This document shows positions 12,204 to 24,558 of a DNA stretch of 64,000 nucleotides, in pieces. The stretch is from Simmondsia chinensis (Eukaryota > Streptophyta > Magnoliopsida > Caryophyllales > Simmondsiaceae), in assembly GCA_018398585.1 (NCBI GenBank), contig JAGTTD010000001.1:36719938-36783937 (forward strand), written 5' to 3'. The notes below the pieces were generated by a model. It was not told the DNA's origin and did not search any database. It worked only from the letters and a program-made list of their open reading frames with translations. The position numbers and the translations under genes are program-made. How positions within the stretch are numbered: position 1 is the first letter of the stretch; each line of letters begins with the position of its first letter.

Positions 12204-12540
12204 AACCGCATTTAAAAAAACGCGGTTATGCTCAAATAAAACCGCGTTAACAAAACGAGTTTATCCTGAGACGAACCCGCGTTTACTTAACGCGACTTAT
12301 AACCAGTGCACAGCAACATTAAAATAAACTTACATAAATAAAACCGCGTCTGGTGAATGCGTTTTATTCCAATTTAAACCGCGTCTACGAGACGCGGTTC
12401 ATAAAATTACATAAATAAAACCACGTCTGGTGAACGTGTTTTATTCCAATTTAAACCGCGTCTCGTAGACGCGGTTCACCTGTAAACCGCGTCTATGAAA
12501 CACTGTTCAATTATTTATAAGCCGCGTCTTGTTAACGCAG
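12204..12540. repeat. CG-rich palindromic array upstream of the CACTA transposase
   Basis: Between the subterminal repeats and the transcribed region lie at least six CG-rich units built on ACCGCGT/ACGCGGT. A 77-bp unit is tandemly repeated (12330-12406 and 12407-12483) and begins TTACATAAATAAAACC. Each unit holds a perfect 10-bp-stem hairpin, AACCGCGTCT then a 3-base loop then AGACGCGGTT, at 12377-12399 (loop ACG) and 12454-12476 (loop CGT). No such array is seen at the right end of the element. The CG density contrasts with the AT-rich surroundings. Confidence 0.9.
12512..12520 (+). promoter_or_regulatory. Putative TATA box of the CACTA transposase gene
   Basis: TATTTATAA lies just after the palindromic array. 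It is followed by a C/T-rich leader (12540-12735) and a likely 5'-UTR intron (donor GTGAGT at about 12741, acceptor TTCTATAG just before 13489). Spacing to the pyrimidine-rich leader is what a plant promoter would show. Prediction only. Confidence 0.45.
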
Positions 12541-13500
12541 TTTTCTTTCCTCCCTGCTGCCCTCCCCTTCCCTCTCGATTTTCATCCCACTCTCTCAAAT
12601 TTCATTCTCCCGCTCCCGCTCAAATTTTATTCTCCAAAATTACTTAAACTGCACGATTTTTTCGTTCTTTTAACTTTCTTCATTCTTCCTTTTCTTCTTC
12701 ATCTGTTTGCTTATCCACATTTCCATTCTCGTCGCCTTTCTAGTGAGTTAATCTATTTTATTTGTTGTATTTTAGTTTCTTTTTTTGTTAATATATTCTT
12801 CAATTTATCCATTTTTTTTGTTAATTTCGTTGGATTTTGATGTAAATTAGGGTTTAGAAGTGAATGAAGCTGTTGAAATTAGGGTTTTAAGTGTGCACGT
12901 TTTTTGTGTATTTTAGGGGTTTTGTTAACTATTGAAATTTCTTGTTACCTTTGTATGAATGTTCATTTGCTAGTTGTTGGTGGTAATGTTCACTTATTGT
13001 GACAACTAAACGTTCCGAATTTTTCATTTGGATTTTAGTTGAGTTCTCTATTGGGATGCCAATATGTGTGTAGAGAGTGAAAGGAGAAAGTAATTGGAAA
13101 TTTGTTATGTTGGTGAAGGTATTTCCTTTATAATTAATTTTTAATTATTTTTGGTCAGAAACTAGAGATTGCGAAAAATAAATTTGGAAATTAGAAGTGG
13201 AATTTTAATTGAAAAGTGAGCTTGTAATTGATTATACTCATGAAGATGATGTAAATGAGGTTCAAGTTTGTTGAATGTGACATGTTGTTATCCATTATTA
13301 TTTGATCTGCAATATTTGTGATATTGTTGTACTTCGTTGTGCTAATATATGGTTGATATATTGACACTAATATACGTTTCTATGTAAGAAGATTTTATAT
13401 TAGGAAACTTTTTGTATTATGAGTATGGACTTTAATATAGTTATAAGAATTAACTAATTTGTGATGCTTCTCAATTTGACTTCTATAGGAGAAGCGATTG

Positions 13501-16500
13501 ATGGATGGTCAAAAAAGTTGGATAAATTTGCCCAAGTTTAGTCAAGAATTTATGAATGGAGTTGAACAATTCATAAGCACTGCAAAAAATACTACATCTT
13601 TAAATGGTAGGATCAAGTGCCCATGTAAGATATGTGGTTCTGTGATATTTGTTCAACCAGACATTGTTCGTGAACACTTAGTTTGGAAGGGGGTTCATAC
13701 AAATTTTTCAATTTTTCATGGAGATGAGTTGTTATCTACCAATGTTAATGATGAGAGTATTGATGATGGAGAGTCAGATGATCCACTTGATGATATGCAT
13801 GGGTTGTTACATGATGCATTTGGGATGTCAGGCAATGAGAACCCTATGGATGAATATGAAGAAGTAGATAGGACATATGAAACATTAGAAGTCGAAAAAT
13901 TTTATAAGTTGGTTGATGATGCTGAGAAAGAAGTGTATTCTGGGTGTAAAAAGTTTACAAGGCTTTCTTGCATTATTCGCCTTTATCATATGAAATGTCT
14001 TCATCGTTGGAGTGATACATCATTGAGTGATCTGCTAGATTTTCTCATTGAGCTTCTCCTAGAAGGGGCTAACTTGCCAAAAAACTTTCATCAAATGAAA
14101 AAAACCATATCTGATTTAGGCTTAGGCTACACCAAGATAGATGCATGCCCTAATGATTGCATGTTGTATTGGAAGGAGAAAGCTAACGATTCTGCATGCT
14201 CTGCACGTGGAGCTTCAAGATGGAAAAGAGCTGATGACGGGAAAACTAAGATTCCATCTAAGATTTTACGTCACTTTCCATTAATACCTCGATTAAAAAG
14301 GCTTTTTATGTCTTCAAAAACATCAATTTCGATGAGATGGCATGAAAAGGGACCTAGTAAAGATGGGAAAGTAAGACACCCAGTTGATTCAATAGCGTGG
14401 CAAGGTTTTGACAGCAAATACCCAGATTTTTCTAAGGATGCTCGGAATATTAGGCTTGGTTTGGCAAGTGATGGCTTCAATCCTTTTAGCACAATCAGTA
14501 TCACTCATAGTACATGGCCAGTCATGCTTGTGATATACAATTTGCCTCCTTGGTTGTGCATGAAAGATTCCTACTTTATAATGTCCCTCCTGATCTCTGG
14601 TCCACAAGCCTCTAGCAATGACATTGATATTTATCTACAACCATTAATAGATGAGTTAAAGGAATTGTGGGTAGATAGGATTGAGACTTATGATGCTTTT
14701 ACTAAGGGAACCTTCAATATGCATGCTGCTCTTTTATGGACAATAAACGATTTCCCAGCATACGGTAACTTGTCAGGCTGGAAAACTAAAGGCCGATTTG
14801 CTTGTCCTCATTGCAACATTGACACTTGTTCTCGTTATTTTAAGAGGGGCAAAAAAATGTGCTTTATGCGCCATCGCATATTTCTTGATCCTACTCATAG
14901 GTTTCGAAGAAAAAGAGCATCTTTTGATGGTACAATTGAGAAAAAAACTGCACCCCAGTTCCGCCCTGGATTTGATTTGTTAAAGCAAATGCGTGACATC
15001 AATGTTGTCTTTGGGAAGCCAAATGGTGAGACTAAAGGTCAAAAGAAGAAGAGGAAGGCAAGGAGGAAAATTCATAAAAATAGTCCTGAAACAGGATGGA
15101 AAAAGAGAAGTATATTCTTTAAGTTACCTTATTGGAGAAACCTTTTAATACGACACAATTTGGATGTAATGCATATTGAGAAAAATGTGTGTGATAGTGT
15201 GATTGGGACTTTATTGGATATTGAGGGAAAATCAAAAGACTCTTTGAATGCACGTCTTGATCTTAAAGATATGAGTATCAAAACTCATCTTCATCCAGTT
15301 GATCAAGGGGAGGGACAGAAACCTTACTTGCGACCTGCACCGTATTTTATGGATCAAAAGCGGAAAGAAATCTTTTGCAAAGTGTTATCTTTGGTGAGGG
15401 TTCCCGATGGTTATGCTTCCAACATATCGCGGCGTGTGGATTTGGAGAAAGGCAAAGTCTTTGGCCTTAAAAGTCACGATTGTCATATTCTAATACAACA
15501 ATTGCTACCTCTTGCTGTCCGGAAGGCCTTGACTAGGGAAATCAGTCTGATATTAATTGAGCTTAGCAATTTTTTCCGGGGAATGTGCTCTAAAGATGGT
15601 TCTGTTAATGACTATGAGTAGTTAGAAGAACGGATCATCTACATAATTTGCCGTATGGAAGAAATCTTTCCACCGACCTTTTTTGATGTCATGGTGCATT
15701 TAACTGTTCATTTACCATTTGAGGCTGCCACTGCAGGATCGGTACACTTTCGCTGGATGTATCCAATAGAGAGGTGAGTTTTACACGAGAAAAATGAGTT
15801 TTGATATGAAATTTTGTCCATGCATTAAATAAATGAAACTAATGTAAGGTACTTGTTTGCCAACTATAGGTTCTTGTATCGATGGAAGAAGTGTGTACGC
15901 AACAAAGCAAAGCCAGAGGGGTCAATTGCGGAAGCTTACATTGCTGAAGAATGCATGATTTTTTGCTCAAGATATCTAAATGAAATCCAAACCAAGCAAG
16001 ATAGATCTATAAGGAATTATGACGGCGGTGATCGTGGAATACGAAATGGTCTATCCATCTTTTCCGTATGTGGCCATGCTTTAGGGAAGCAAGATTCAGT
16101 GCATTTGAACAATGATACATGGAAGCAAGCACATGAATATGTTTTGTTTAATTGTGATGAAGTGAATATATATGTACAGTAAGTCCTCACAGCTAAATCT
16201 ACTAAAATATCTTTATAATTTGTTGAACACATCTATTCTTCTTACTAACATATGTATGATGCAGAGAACATAAAGTCGCACTTTGTCTTGAACATAGCAA
16301 CCTGCGAGAAGAAGATATTGACAACATTCACAAAAAAACGTTTGTTGAGTAGTTTAAAGTGAACGTATGTGGTCAACTTGGAACTTTAGTTGTAATTATG
16401 TAAATTAAAATTTTTTATATATTAACTTTTTTTTTTTTTTGGCTCTTTTACCAGGTTGGGAATATAAGTCATGCATATGATAATGAAACTTATAGGGATC

Positions 16501-17120
16501 TTCAATGGCTTAGTAAAGGACCAAGTAGACTAGTAAGGAGGTTCAAAATGTTTAATTACAATGGCTTCAAGTTCCGCACAAGAGATGTAGAGGCTAATTC
16601 TCCCACCCAAAATAGTGGAGTGGCTGTGAATTCAATCATTTCTGATGAAGACCAAGTCACATACTATGGAACTTTGGTAGAAATGTTGGAATTAAATTAC
16701 TATCAGGGGAGGAAAGTTGTTCTACTTAAGTGTGACTGGGCTGACTTGGGAAAAGGGGTTAAGCAGGATTTACTGGGCTTTACTTTAGTAAATTTTTGAC
16801 ACTTGTTGAAAAGTAATGAGCCATTTGTGTTAGCATCTCAAGCATTCCAAGTATTTTATACACCTGACCTAGTTGAGGCAAATTGGAATGTTGTTACAAA
16901 GACAAAACCTAGAGATGTTTTTGACATGGGAGATGAGGATCCCAATGAAGATACCAAGACTTACTTTGATTGTGAGCCCATAATTGATCATAGTTTGCTA
17001 AATATAAATGAAGTTGAAGTTTGTCCTGAAGTCATTGAAGAAGAAGATTATGGAAACGATTTAGAATTAGATAACAGTGACAACGACGAAGACTCTGATT
17101 ATGATTCAGAACGAAAGTGA
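13501..17120 (+). pseudogene. CACTA transposase (tnp2 / Transposase_21 with DUF4218 and DUF4216)
   Basis: The start is ATG 13501 (MDGQKSW), a few bases after a splice acceptor. Domain order: transposase-associated domain (residues about 5-80, with CPCKICG), the tnp2 catalytic region (about 255-470, with HPVDSIAWQGFD and FNMHAALLWTINDFPAYGNL), NLDVMHIEKNVCDS, DUF4218 (from about residue 650, with FFDVMVHLTVHLPFE) and DUF4216 (16660-16950, with YYGTLVEMLEL and FVLASQAFQVFY). Exons inferred from GT-AG sites: 13501-15773, 15849-16178, 16265-16364, 16455-17120. Stops interrupt it at 15619-15621, near 16351 (a Trp position) and at 16797-16799; each could be one base change. The protein should cleave CACTA ends, but this copy would make a truncated product. 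Confidence 0.93.
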
Positions 17121-17363
17121 AGAGGACCCCACTTTACATGATTATGATGATTATACTGATGATGAGAGTTGATTGATTTTTGAGTAATTTGCATTTTTGT
17201 TAGTTCATACGGATGAAAGTGAGCATTGCTAGTATTTAATGTAATTGGCTTTGTAAATGACTTTTTAAGTATTGGATTGATCGTTGTTCATTATTTTCTG
17301 AAATTATAATGAAAATTATGTTGTTATTGCTTTATGTTTACATGAAATGCAATGTAGAACACA

Positions 17364-19358
17364 ATGATCAGAAACATTAGAAAGAGTCTAGCGAGTGCTA
17401 AGGGTGGAGATCCAGAAGTTGTGCTCCAGCCTAATGATCCTTCAGATGATGGAAGTTCTGACAATGTAAGTTCGAGTTTTGAAAGTTTTGGAGATGAGAC
17501 TTCTGATGACGAATCAATTTACGAAGAACAGAATGTAGAAACTACCTCTAAAACTTCTCAAGCATCCAGTGGCAAGGGTAACATAAGCCTTACTTTGTTA
17601 TTTTTTCCAAGGTTATCTATATAGAGAAGACTCTGATTATGATTTTACTATTTGTTTATTATTTCTTATGATTGATAGATGGTTCTAAGAAGCCACGTCG
17701 AGGACCAAATAAGTGCTCCAACTTTCGAGGTGATGAAAAAATTGTTGTTGAATTGAATAATGATGGACAACCGATTGGTAAATCAGGAAGACGTTTTTCT
17801 TCATACCTTGGGATATTGGCTAGAGATCCAAATTTAGTGCCTTTTGATATGAAGAATTGGAAGATATTTTTAAAGGGAACAAAAAAGAAAGAGTTATGGG
17901 ATATTATTGAGGTAAAATATGTTACTTTATATTTTATCAATGATATAAGATTAGATTATCCAGTTATAGTCTTGTGGTTATATTATTCTGTAATGTTTGG
18001 TTGTGATTGAAATATTGTAGTCGAGGTTTACTTTTAGTGCTTCAAGTCCAAAAGAATGGGCATTTGAGAAGATGAATCATTGTATGAGATCGTGGAGAGC
18101 GAAGTTGAAAAAGAAACACTATAGAGTTGTAAAGAGTCTTGAATTGAAGTTAAAACCACCAAATGACAGAGTGGATCCACAACAATGGAGGAATATGGTA
18201 TATCGTTGGGAATCTACTGAGGCGAAGGTACCTTCAAACGTGTTGTTATATACATTTATTTGTCATATGAATTTATTTTCCTATTTAGCCTTTTCATTTC
18301 TTTGTTTATGAATTATGTTATAGAAAATAGCAGCTCAAAACACTAAAAATCGTGACTCGAGCAAAATGGTACACCACTTTGGGACTAAATCCTATGCTCA
18401 AAAACGAGAAGAAGTAGTAAGTGACATGTTTTATGCATGTACTTTAGTGCTTTTATGTCGTCTTTGATATTTATTTTATTGTATTTGTGTTTTATTTATT
18501 GGATCTAGAAAGAGGGCAATGGAGGAAAAGAACCAGATCGAGTGGAACTTTTTCAAGTGGCATATGGACAAGCCAAAAAAGCATTTGTGGATCAGGATTC
18601 GCAGACAAAGCTTGTATGTAGCTTATAATTTTTGCAATTAATCAATCTATAATATTGAACATGTTTATTATACAATGTGAATTAACTCAAATGTGGATTC
18701 AAATACAGGATGCCATACAAAGAAAGTTAGCTGTAGCCCCGTCAGATTCTGATGTCAATGAGGAGCGAGATAAAATTTATAAAGAAGTTGTGCGAGAAGA
18801 CAAATACGCATATAAGAAGACATGTGGAATTGGAGTGAAGAGAAGTTGCATTGGTGGGTCAAAACAGAAAAATCACGAGACATTAATGATAGTTGCTGAA
18901 GAAGTGCAAAACAGAAGAGCGTTAGAAGAAGAAATAGCTACTGAGAAAGAGAAAAGACAGAAACTTGAGGAAGAATTTTCTATTAAGACAAAAGCTATGG
19001 AAGAAAAACAACAGAAATCGGAGGAAGATTTTGTTAATAAGACGAAAGCCATGGAAGAAGAAATACGCATGCTAAAGGAATTATTTTTCAAGTCGAAATC
19101 ATCAAAGAAAAAGGTATTTTTCTTCCTAATGACATTTTTATTGTACTAATATGATTGTCATATAATTTTCTAATAATGGTCTTATTAAACGTTGGATTGT
19201 CATGGACTTGTTTATTTTTCTGTATCTTTCTTAAGTTATACACAAAATTGTTATTGGTTTTTTAATTTTTTGTTGTACTATGGCAAATATTTGGTTGTAC
19301 TATACTATTGTGCTGATCAATTTATTTTTTATTTTTGCAGAGGTCCAGTTCAAACTAA
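17364..19358 (+). CDS. CACTA second protein (Transposase_24, Ptta/En/Spm type), seven exons
   Basis: From ATG 17364, seven exons join in frame using GT-AG introns: 17364-17577, 17679-17911, 18021-18227, 18324-18416, 18509-18613, 18709-19113 and 19341-19358, ending in TAA. The product begins with an acidic Ser/Asp-rich segment, then RRGPNKCSNFRG and a core with FKGTKKKELWDI and DPQQWRNMVYRW, which matches the plant transposase family PF03004. The C-terminus is a long Glu/Lys coiled coil, likely for oligomerisation. In CACTA elements such a protein partners the main transposase and binds subterminal repeats. I found no stop or frameshift within the inferred exons. Exon edges are my reading of splice sites and need transcript support. 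Confidence 0.85.
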
Positions 19359-19674
19359 GGATGCGATCAATGTCATAAGGAAGTTTTTGTGGTCTTGTTA
19401 CATCGTGTTTATGGATTGGTTTTTTTGTGACGTGTTCAAAGTTGGTTTGTTCGTGATGCTGAAACACATGTTTGGAAATATCTTTTTTGTAGACTTGGTC
19501 ATTTGTAATATTTTGTACTAGGAATTTAGGAAATTTGATGTAGAAGTTTTAAATACTTTGAACGTAGTTTGCTTGACTTACTATGTATTAAAGTGAATAT
19601 TTGGATTATAATAGAAATTGGTAGTATTAAATTATAGTTTCATGTGAAGTAATTTCTATTGGTTATTTATATTA

Positions 19675-20170
19675 TGCTTGTATCTAAATTTGGATCCTAC
19701 TAAACGATACAAGTATCACAAAAAATTAAATAGAATTGAAAAGTTTTCGATTCTATTATAGTGGTCTTTTGCATCAATTATTAATTGATACTAATCATAT
19801 TAATAGTATTAGAAAATAATTTGATACTATTATGGCTAAGCCAATAGCATCAAAAAGGAGATTTTTGATACTATTGTATTAACCTTTAGCAACGGAAAGA
19901 CGCCGATACTAATGGCGTCAATAGTATCGGAAATAACCACGAATTGATACTATAGAAAATTCATTTGCATCAATAACCTTCGATACTACATCCGATACTA
20001 TTGGGACATCCGATACTATTGCTCTAGATTCATTAGTATCGGATAAGTTTTATCTGATACTAGGGCAATAGCCACTCCAGTATTGCAATCGAAAAAATTT
20101 TCCGATACTAAAGGTCTATAGTATCGGAAAATAAGCTTTTAGTATCGAAAATTTTCTGATACTAAATTGT
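19675..20170. repeat. CACTA right subterminal repeats (GATACTA / TAGTATCGG)
   Basis: More than fifteen copies of GATACTA, TAGTATCGG and close variants in both orientations fill this stretch up to the right inverted repeat. It mirrors the left subterminal block and probably serves as binding sites for the element's second protein. Confidence 0.85.
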
Positions 20171-20185
20171 CTTTTTCTTGTAGTG

Positions 20186-21036
20186 CAAGGATGGCTATTG
20201 TATCCTATTTTTGGGTAGACTGTGGAGTGGCCTTTTTTACGTCAAGTGGTCCCATGCGATCTTCATAGAATTTTGCTTCAATGTAGTTGGAGCAAGCCAT
20301 GAATGGCTTGTTATTTGCCATAACAACCTCATACTTGTCTTGATTCCAAAAGATTAACAACAGGTGCCGTGAAGATGGGATATAATAATTGGTATGTAAC
20401 TAATCTCTGTCAAGCAAAGCATTATAGCTCGATGAAGTATCCACCACAGTGAATGTTGTTAGCTTGCTTAAGTGGCCAACAATTAACTCAATCGGGATGA
20501 CCCCTCTAAACTTAGTAGTAGCTCCGAAAAAGCAATAGATTACAACATTTGATATAATCAGGTCATCTTGAGATTTACCAATGACCCCAAACATATAAGA
20601 AGGAAGGATGTTAATGGCTTCGCTATTATCCTTTAAGACCCTATTCACTAGAATGCAATCAAATTTTGCCCTGGTGTTTTTATTAGCAGTATAAGGCCAA
20701 TCAAAAATCATCTTCATTATGTCAAGTGTATCATCAAGCAATTTGGATGTTGGGGTATTAACTTTAAAAGACAAAGGATCGGATTTACCTTTGGTGGCTG
20801 CTACTTCAGCCGTAAGTTCCACCTGTGAATCCCCCTCTGAATCCTGTAACATGCCCCTTGAGGCCTTCTTGAGTTTTAGTTTCCATGAACTCCAAAGGAA
20901 GGAGCAAGGCAGTTCTAATATCAATCTTTTCAGGAAGCGTCCTAAATTTTTTCCAGACCCCTTAATCTGTTTCCTTTTCAGGGCTTCCATCCATGGGCAT
21001 GTCCTGGTCTTGCTTTTGAGAACTGCCATTGGTTAG
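20186..21036 (-). pseudogene. Element A aspartic protease region
   Basis: Minus-strand frame 21029-20400 ends with the retropepsin region of Tat elements: FDCILVNRVLKDNSEAINILP, then SQDDLIISNVVIYCFFGATTKFRGVIPIEL and VVDTSSSYNALLDRD. The family usually has DxGSxxNxxP at the catalytic site; here it reads DNSEAINILP. Downstream (20390-20200) the frame is broken but continues with DKYEVVMANNKPFMACSNYIEAKFYED, the linker toward RT. The CACTA element cuts the gene at 20185/20186. The protease would mature the Gag-Pol polyprotein. Confidence 0.8.
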
Positions 21037-24000
21037 CATATCCTACTCCAAAGGTTGGTCTTTTGGATCAACCGCTGGACACTAAGACTCCTCCATAGGT
21101 TAGGGGAAGTCCTCCTCGTGGAAGTCATTTTCAATATCAGACCATGTTCGACATGGTCTAGTGGTTCCACCACATTGATGCTAAGAGGGGAGTACTCCTC
21201 TTCGTCATCAACTGATCTCCAAGCCAGTGAGCTCTTGGCAAGCTGTTCCCACTAAGATTGTTGTCCTTCAGAAGATGAGAGACTGGTCCATCTATCAAGC
21301 TTCTTGTGTGGTTTCCTTGGACTCAATTGTTTTTAAGTAAGTATCGAGTAAAATCCTTTGCTGTGTTGCCTTTTTCTGCAGTTACTCCTCTTATGAGTTC
21401 GAGTAACACTATAGGGATTAATTTCCTCTTGATCGATGTGATTCCTCCTCCAACCATTACTGATTTACACCCCAGAAGGCTCGTTTCCTGAATTTCGAAG
21501 CCCTTGAGTGGTGTCCATGTCTAGTAGGCGATATGTCAAAATTCTCATTAGATGCCCAATCCTCATGATGATTTGGCCTTTAGGAGGTGGATCATCAGCA
21601 GGCTCATATCTACGGGACTTCTCAGATGGCATCTTCAGTTCCAAGAGAGGGTCAGCCGGTGAAATATATTAAGAAAGTAGTTAGAGTTTCCTCACTGCTT
21701 CTTGTGTTTTTCGACAACAATGCTGGCATGCCTTATAGGACACCCTCTCTAAATCTCAAGATATTTTCTCTCCGCTTGTAAGGCCTAGAGTGGGCTCTTG
21801 GTTACTTCTGATCTTCATAACTAACTCATTAGCCACTATCAGCGTAATGGTAGAGTTATTATGGAGTTTGTTCAGCATGTTCTTAAAAGCTGCACACTTG
21901 TTTGTGGGATGAAGTTTGGTAATATGCCAGCATCAGATTCCATCATCCAAGGTGTGCACAAGTCATGGGAAGCCCAATATCCTCTCAATCACCAACCACT
22001 CAAATAGGTGATTTACCACCCTTTCCTTCTAAATTTCATTGAAGATCATTTCTCTCTAGTAAAGGGGAAAAGGGTTAGTCTGGTCACAGTAGGGATTATT
22101 TTTGGCAATAGTGTCAATAACATTAACTTGAAGAGGACTAGGGAAGGGTTCTTTGACAACAACCATTTGTTCTTGTCGGGAAGATCAATTCCCTCACTTC
22201 TACAGCATCCTGAGCCACCGTTCCAAAGATACCGCAGTTCTTCGTTGAATGGTCAACGAATCGTGCATTTATAGTATACCTTCCCTTTAGTAGATTTGGG
22301 TCAGACTTTCTATGTTTACCCTTGATCTTAAATTTGTTATTTGCCTTAAGCCAATCAAATATTACGTCTGCTCTTAAGAGGTCAAACGAGTATTTCCTCA
22401 AGTCTTGGGATTGATAAGACTTCCTGCCTTTGATATCCTTCTAAATCAAAGGATTGCAAAATAGAGGAGGTCCCTTGACGTATTCAATGACGTTAATCTC
22501 ATATGGAGGATCTTCATCCTCTTCGATAAGGTCGTGTAAGTAAGTCCCATACATGCTAGTTTTCTTCAGGCTTTCTTCCTGTAAGACGGCCCCATATCTG
22601 GTGGTGCATTCTGCCAACTGTATGAGCATTGTGACGTTGGAGCCAACGAATTTCATCCGAAATTCAATATCCAAGCCATTCAAGGGTAGCTTGGCATATT
22701 CAACCACAGGAAGGGTTACAACTTTTTTTAACCTATCTCTCTTGAACCGGTTAATGTAAGCTTCCACTAATTGACCTGGCTTTTGTCTTGTTTGAGCTAA
22801 GTAAGAAATAGAAGTTCCTAGTTCCATTCTTGGGAATTGAGCCTAAAATTGCTTGGCCATGTCATCACAACAATAAATATAACTAGGAGGTAAGCTAATG
22901 TACCACTAAAAAGTGGTACCAGTTAAAGAACTAGGGAACAAACCTTAGCTTAAGATACTGATTATCAGCTGCACTTGTACACATGAAATTGAATCTTGCC
23001 AAGTGCTTGAGGGCAGACACAGTCCCTTCTCATGAGAAAAGGGTAAACTCGGCAATTTTGTATTCTCGAGGTAAAGGATAGTCCTTGTCTATGTGGTCAG
23101 GCTAAGATTTACTATACAAGGGTCTATTAACCCTTCTAAAACCTAGCCCATACATCTGTTCGGTAAGGGTGGCCAATTGGTCCTGGAGGGATAGGTTAGA
23201 CACATGGTTATGCGCCTGCCATTGTGCCCCAAGTGGGTTAGGATCTCAAGGGGATCTATAGGCTACCCCTGAGCACCCATCACAATCGGGTGCGGGAATG
23301 GTTGTTACCTCAAACTCAAGGTAAACCCCTTGATCAATTTGGCCATGCACTTGGTTGCCCATGAAGTATGTCCCAGCAGGACCTGGGTTATATGTCATGC
23401 CTAGAAGCACACAAATATTAATAGGCTATTGGTTCATCCTTGCTTGATCAATCCCCAAATCGTGATCTGGAGGAAGTGGGTGTTTAGCTTGTCCCCCAGT
23501 GTGGTAAGCACGAAGAGGTCAAGGAAGGATAGGCTAACTGCCAGAAGTGGGTACCCATCCTTGCACTCCTATATCAAGGCCTTGAGTGAGTCTTAAGGAA
23601 ACCTCTACTACCTGAAAGGGTATGAATGGTTATGCCCCCATCTCAGGGACTGGTAACACTAGCACATTAGCATTGAGATCCCTCGAAGCCAGAGATAAAC
23701 CCTTATTCAAAGGCCAAGCAACCCCCTTGCGTTGTCATTCCTATGGTTGGTTTCCAAGCGTGTAACACCTGGGTTAGCCATAACTGGGTTTTTCGTTCTC
23801 TTAGAGACAATGTAGTTAACCTGAATAACTGGTAATTGTGAGTTCAAAAGAGCTCTGTGACGATATTTAGTTGCTACTAAAGGAAGAGGTGTAGGCCTAA
23901 GTTGCTTGATATCCTTTCTAATCGCTTGAACCAAGCCATTGTGACCCTCAGCCTACCTAACCAAGGTGGGCTCAACCTCAAGTACTGTCTGTCTTGCCAT

Positions 24001-24256
24001 GTCCTTAGCAATAACGGTAGTAGTAGAAGACCAAGGTTCAGTTCATTTAAACTAAGACTCTGTTGGTCTCCTTGTGAAGCCTTTCATTCATTGAGGTTCC
24101 AATGTCATTTATTATGGCTCTCGTAATGGCAAAGTTTTCATGTTGGGTCGATAGATTCTGCTCTATTTCATCATGTTGTTTGTCAAAGGCTTCTCTCATT
24201 GTTTGTTGGCCTCCTTGGTCCATGATTTCCAAATAAAGTTTGAGCATAGCCATGAA
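21037..24256 (-). pseudogene. Element A gag (degenerate)
   Basis: Several minus-strand pieces are recognisable. At 22827-22441 the capsid-type Retrotrans_gag core reads YLAQTRQKPGQLVEAYINRFKRD. At 22401-22138 there is a low-complexity basic piece, and the N-terminal part lies at 24253-23707. Between them (22830-23700) and at 21040-22130 the sequence is consistent with gag but full of stops. Gag packages the RNA in the particle. Family assignment rests on the core motif and its place between primer site and protease. Confidence 0.65.
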
Positions 24257-24532
24257 ACACTTGCGAGAATAGCCATCTAGCCCAATGTATTCATCTTCCG
24301 AGGTGTCATCATCGCTGCTGCTTTCACTGCCATGGCTGTGACTTGGTTCATCCCTTCATGTTATAGGGCTTTGTTCAAGAGGATGCTCAAGTGAGGATCC
24401 AATTAGGGCCAAGGCCACTGGTTCCTCATGCCTGGAAGCACTAGATCTCCTAGTTTTGACTATTGCCGAATGGTCTGCATTTATGTCTTGCCAATCCACG
24501 GTGGGCTAACGATGATGAAGTCTTATTTTAAG

Positions 24533-24551
24533 CCTCCCATTGTGGTCACCA
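24533..24551 (-). promoter_or_regulatory. Putative primer-binding site of element A
   Basis: On the minus strand the sequence TGGTGACCACAATGGGAGG lies just inside the putative LTR end. The form TGG-GAC-C-C-TGGGGA resembles primer sites used by Tat/Ogre elements. The exact tRNA cannot be named from sequence alone. Confidence 0.4.
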
Positions 24552-24558
24552 AAAGGCG

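Larger units (their letters stand above)
11845..20185 (+). mobile_element. CACTA (En/Spm) DNA transposon, complete ends and TSD
   Basis: The left end reads CACTACAAGAAAAATGACC and the right end reverse-complements to CACTACAAGAAAAAGACAA, so the inverted repeats match for the first 14 bases and loosely for about 28. The flanks are a perfect 3-bp duplication, CAA at 11842-11844 and CAA at 20186-20188. Both subterminal regions are packed with GTATCGG/GATACTA repeats. The interior codes on the plus strand for a tnp2-type transposase (three stops) and a Transposase_24-type protein (apparently open). The element is 8341 bp and sits between protease and reverse transcriptase of element A. Confidence 0.97.

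Noticed and set aside
14798..14983. Second plus-strand frame inside the CACTA transposase
   Set aside because: Shadow of the main transposase frame, with no family motif.
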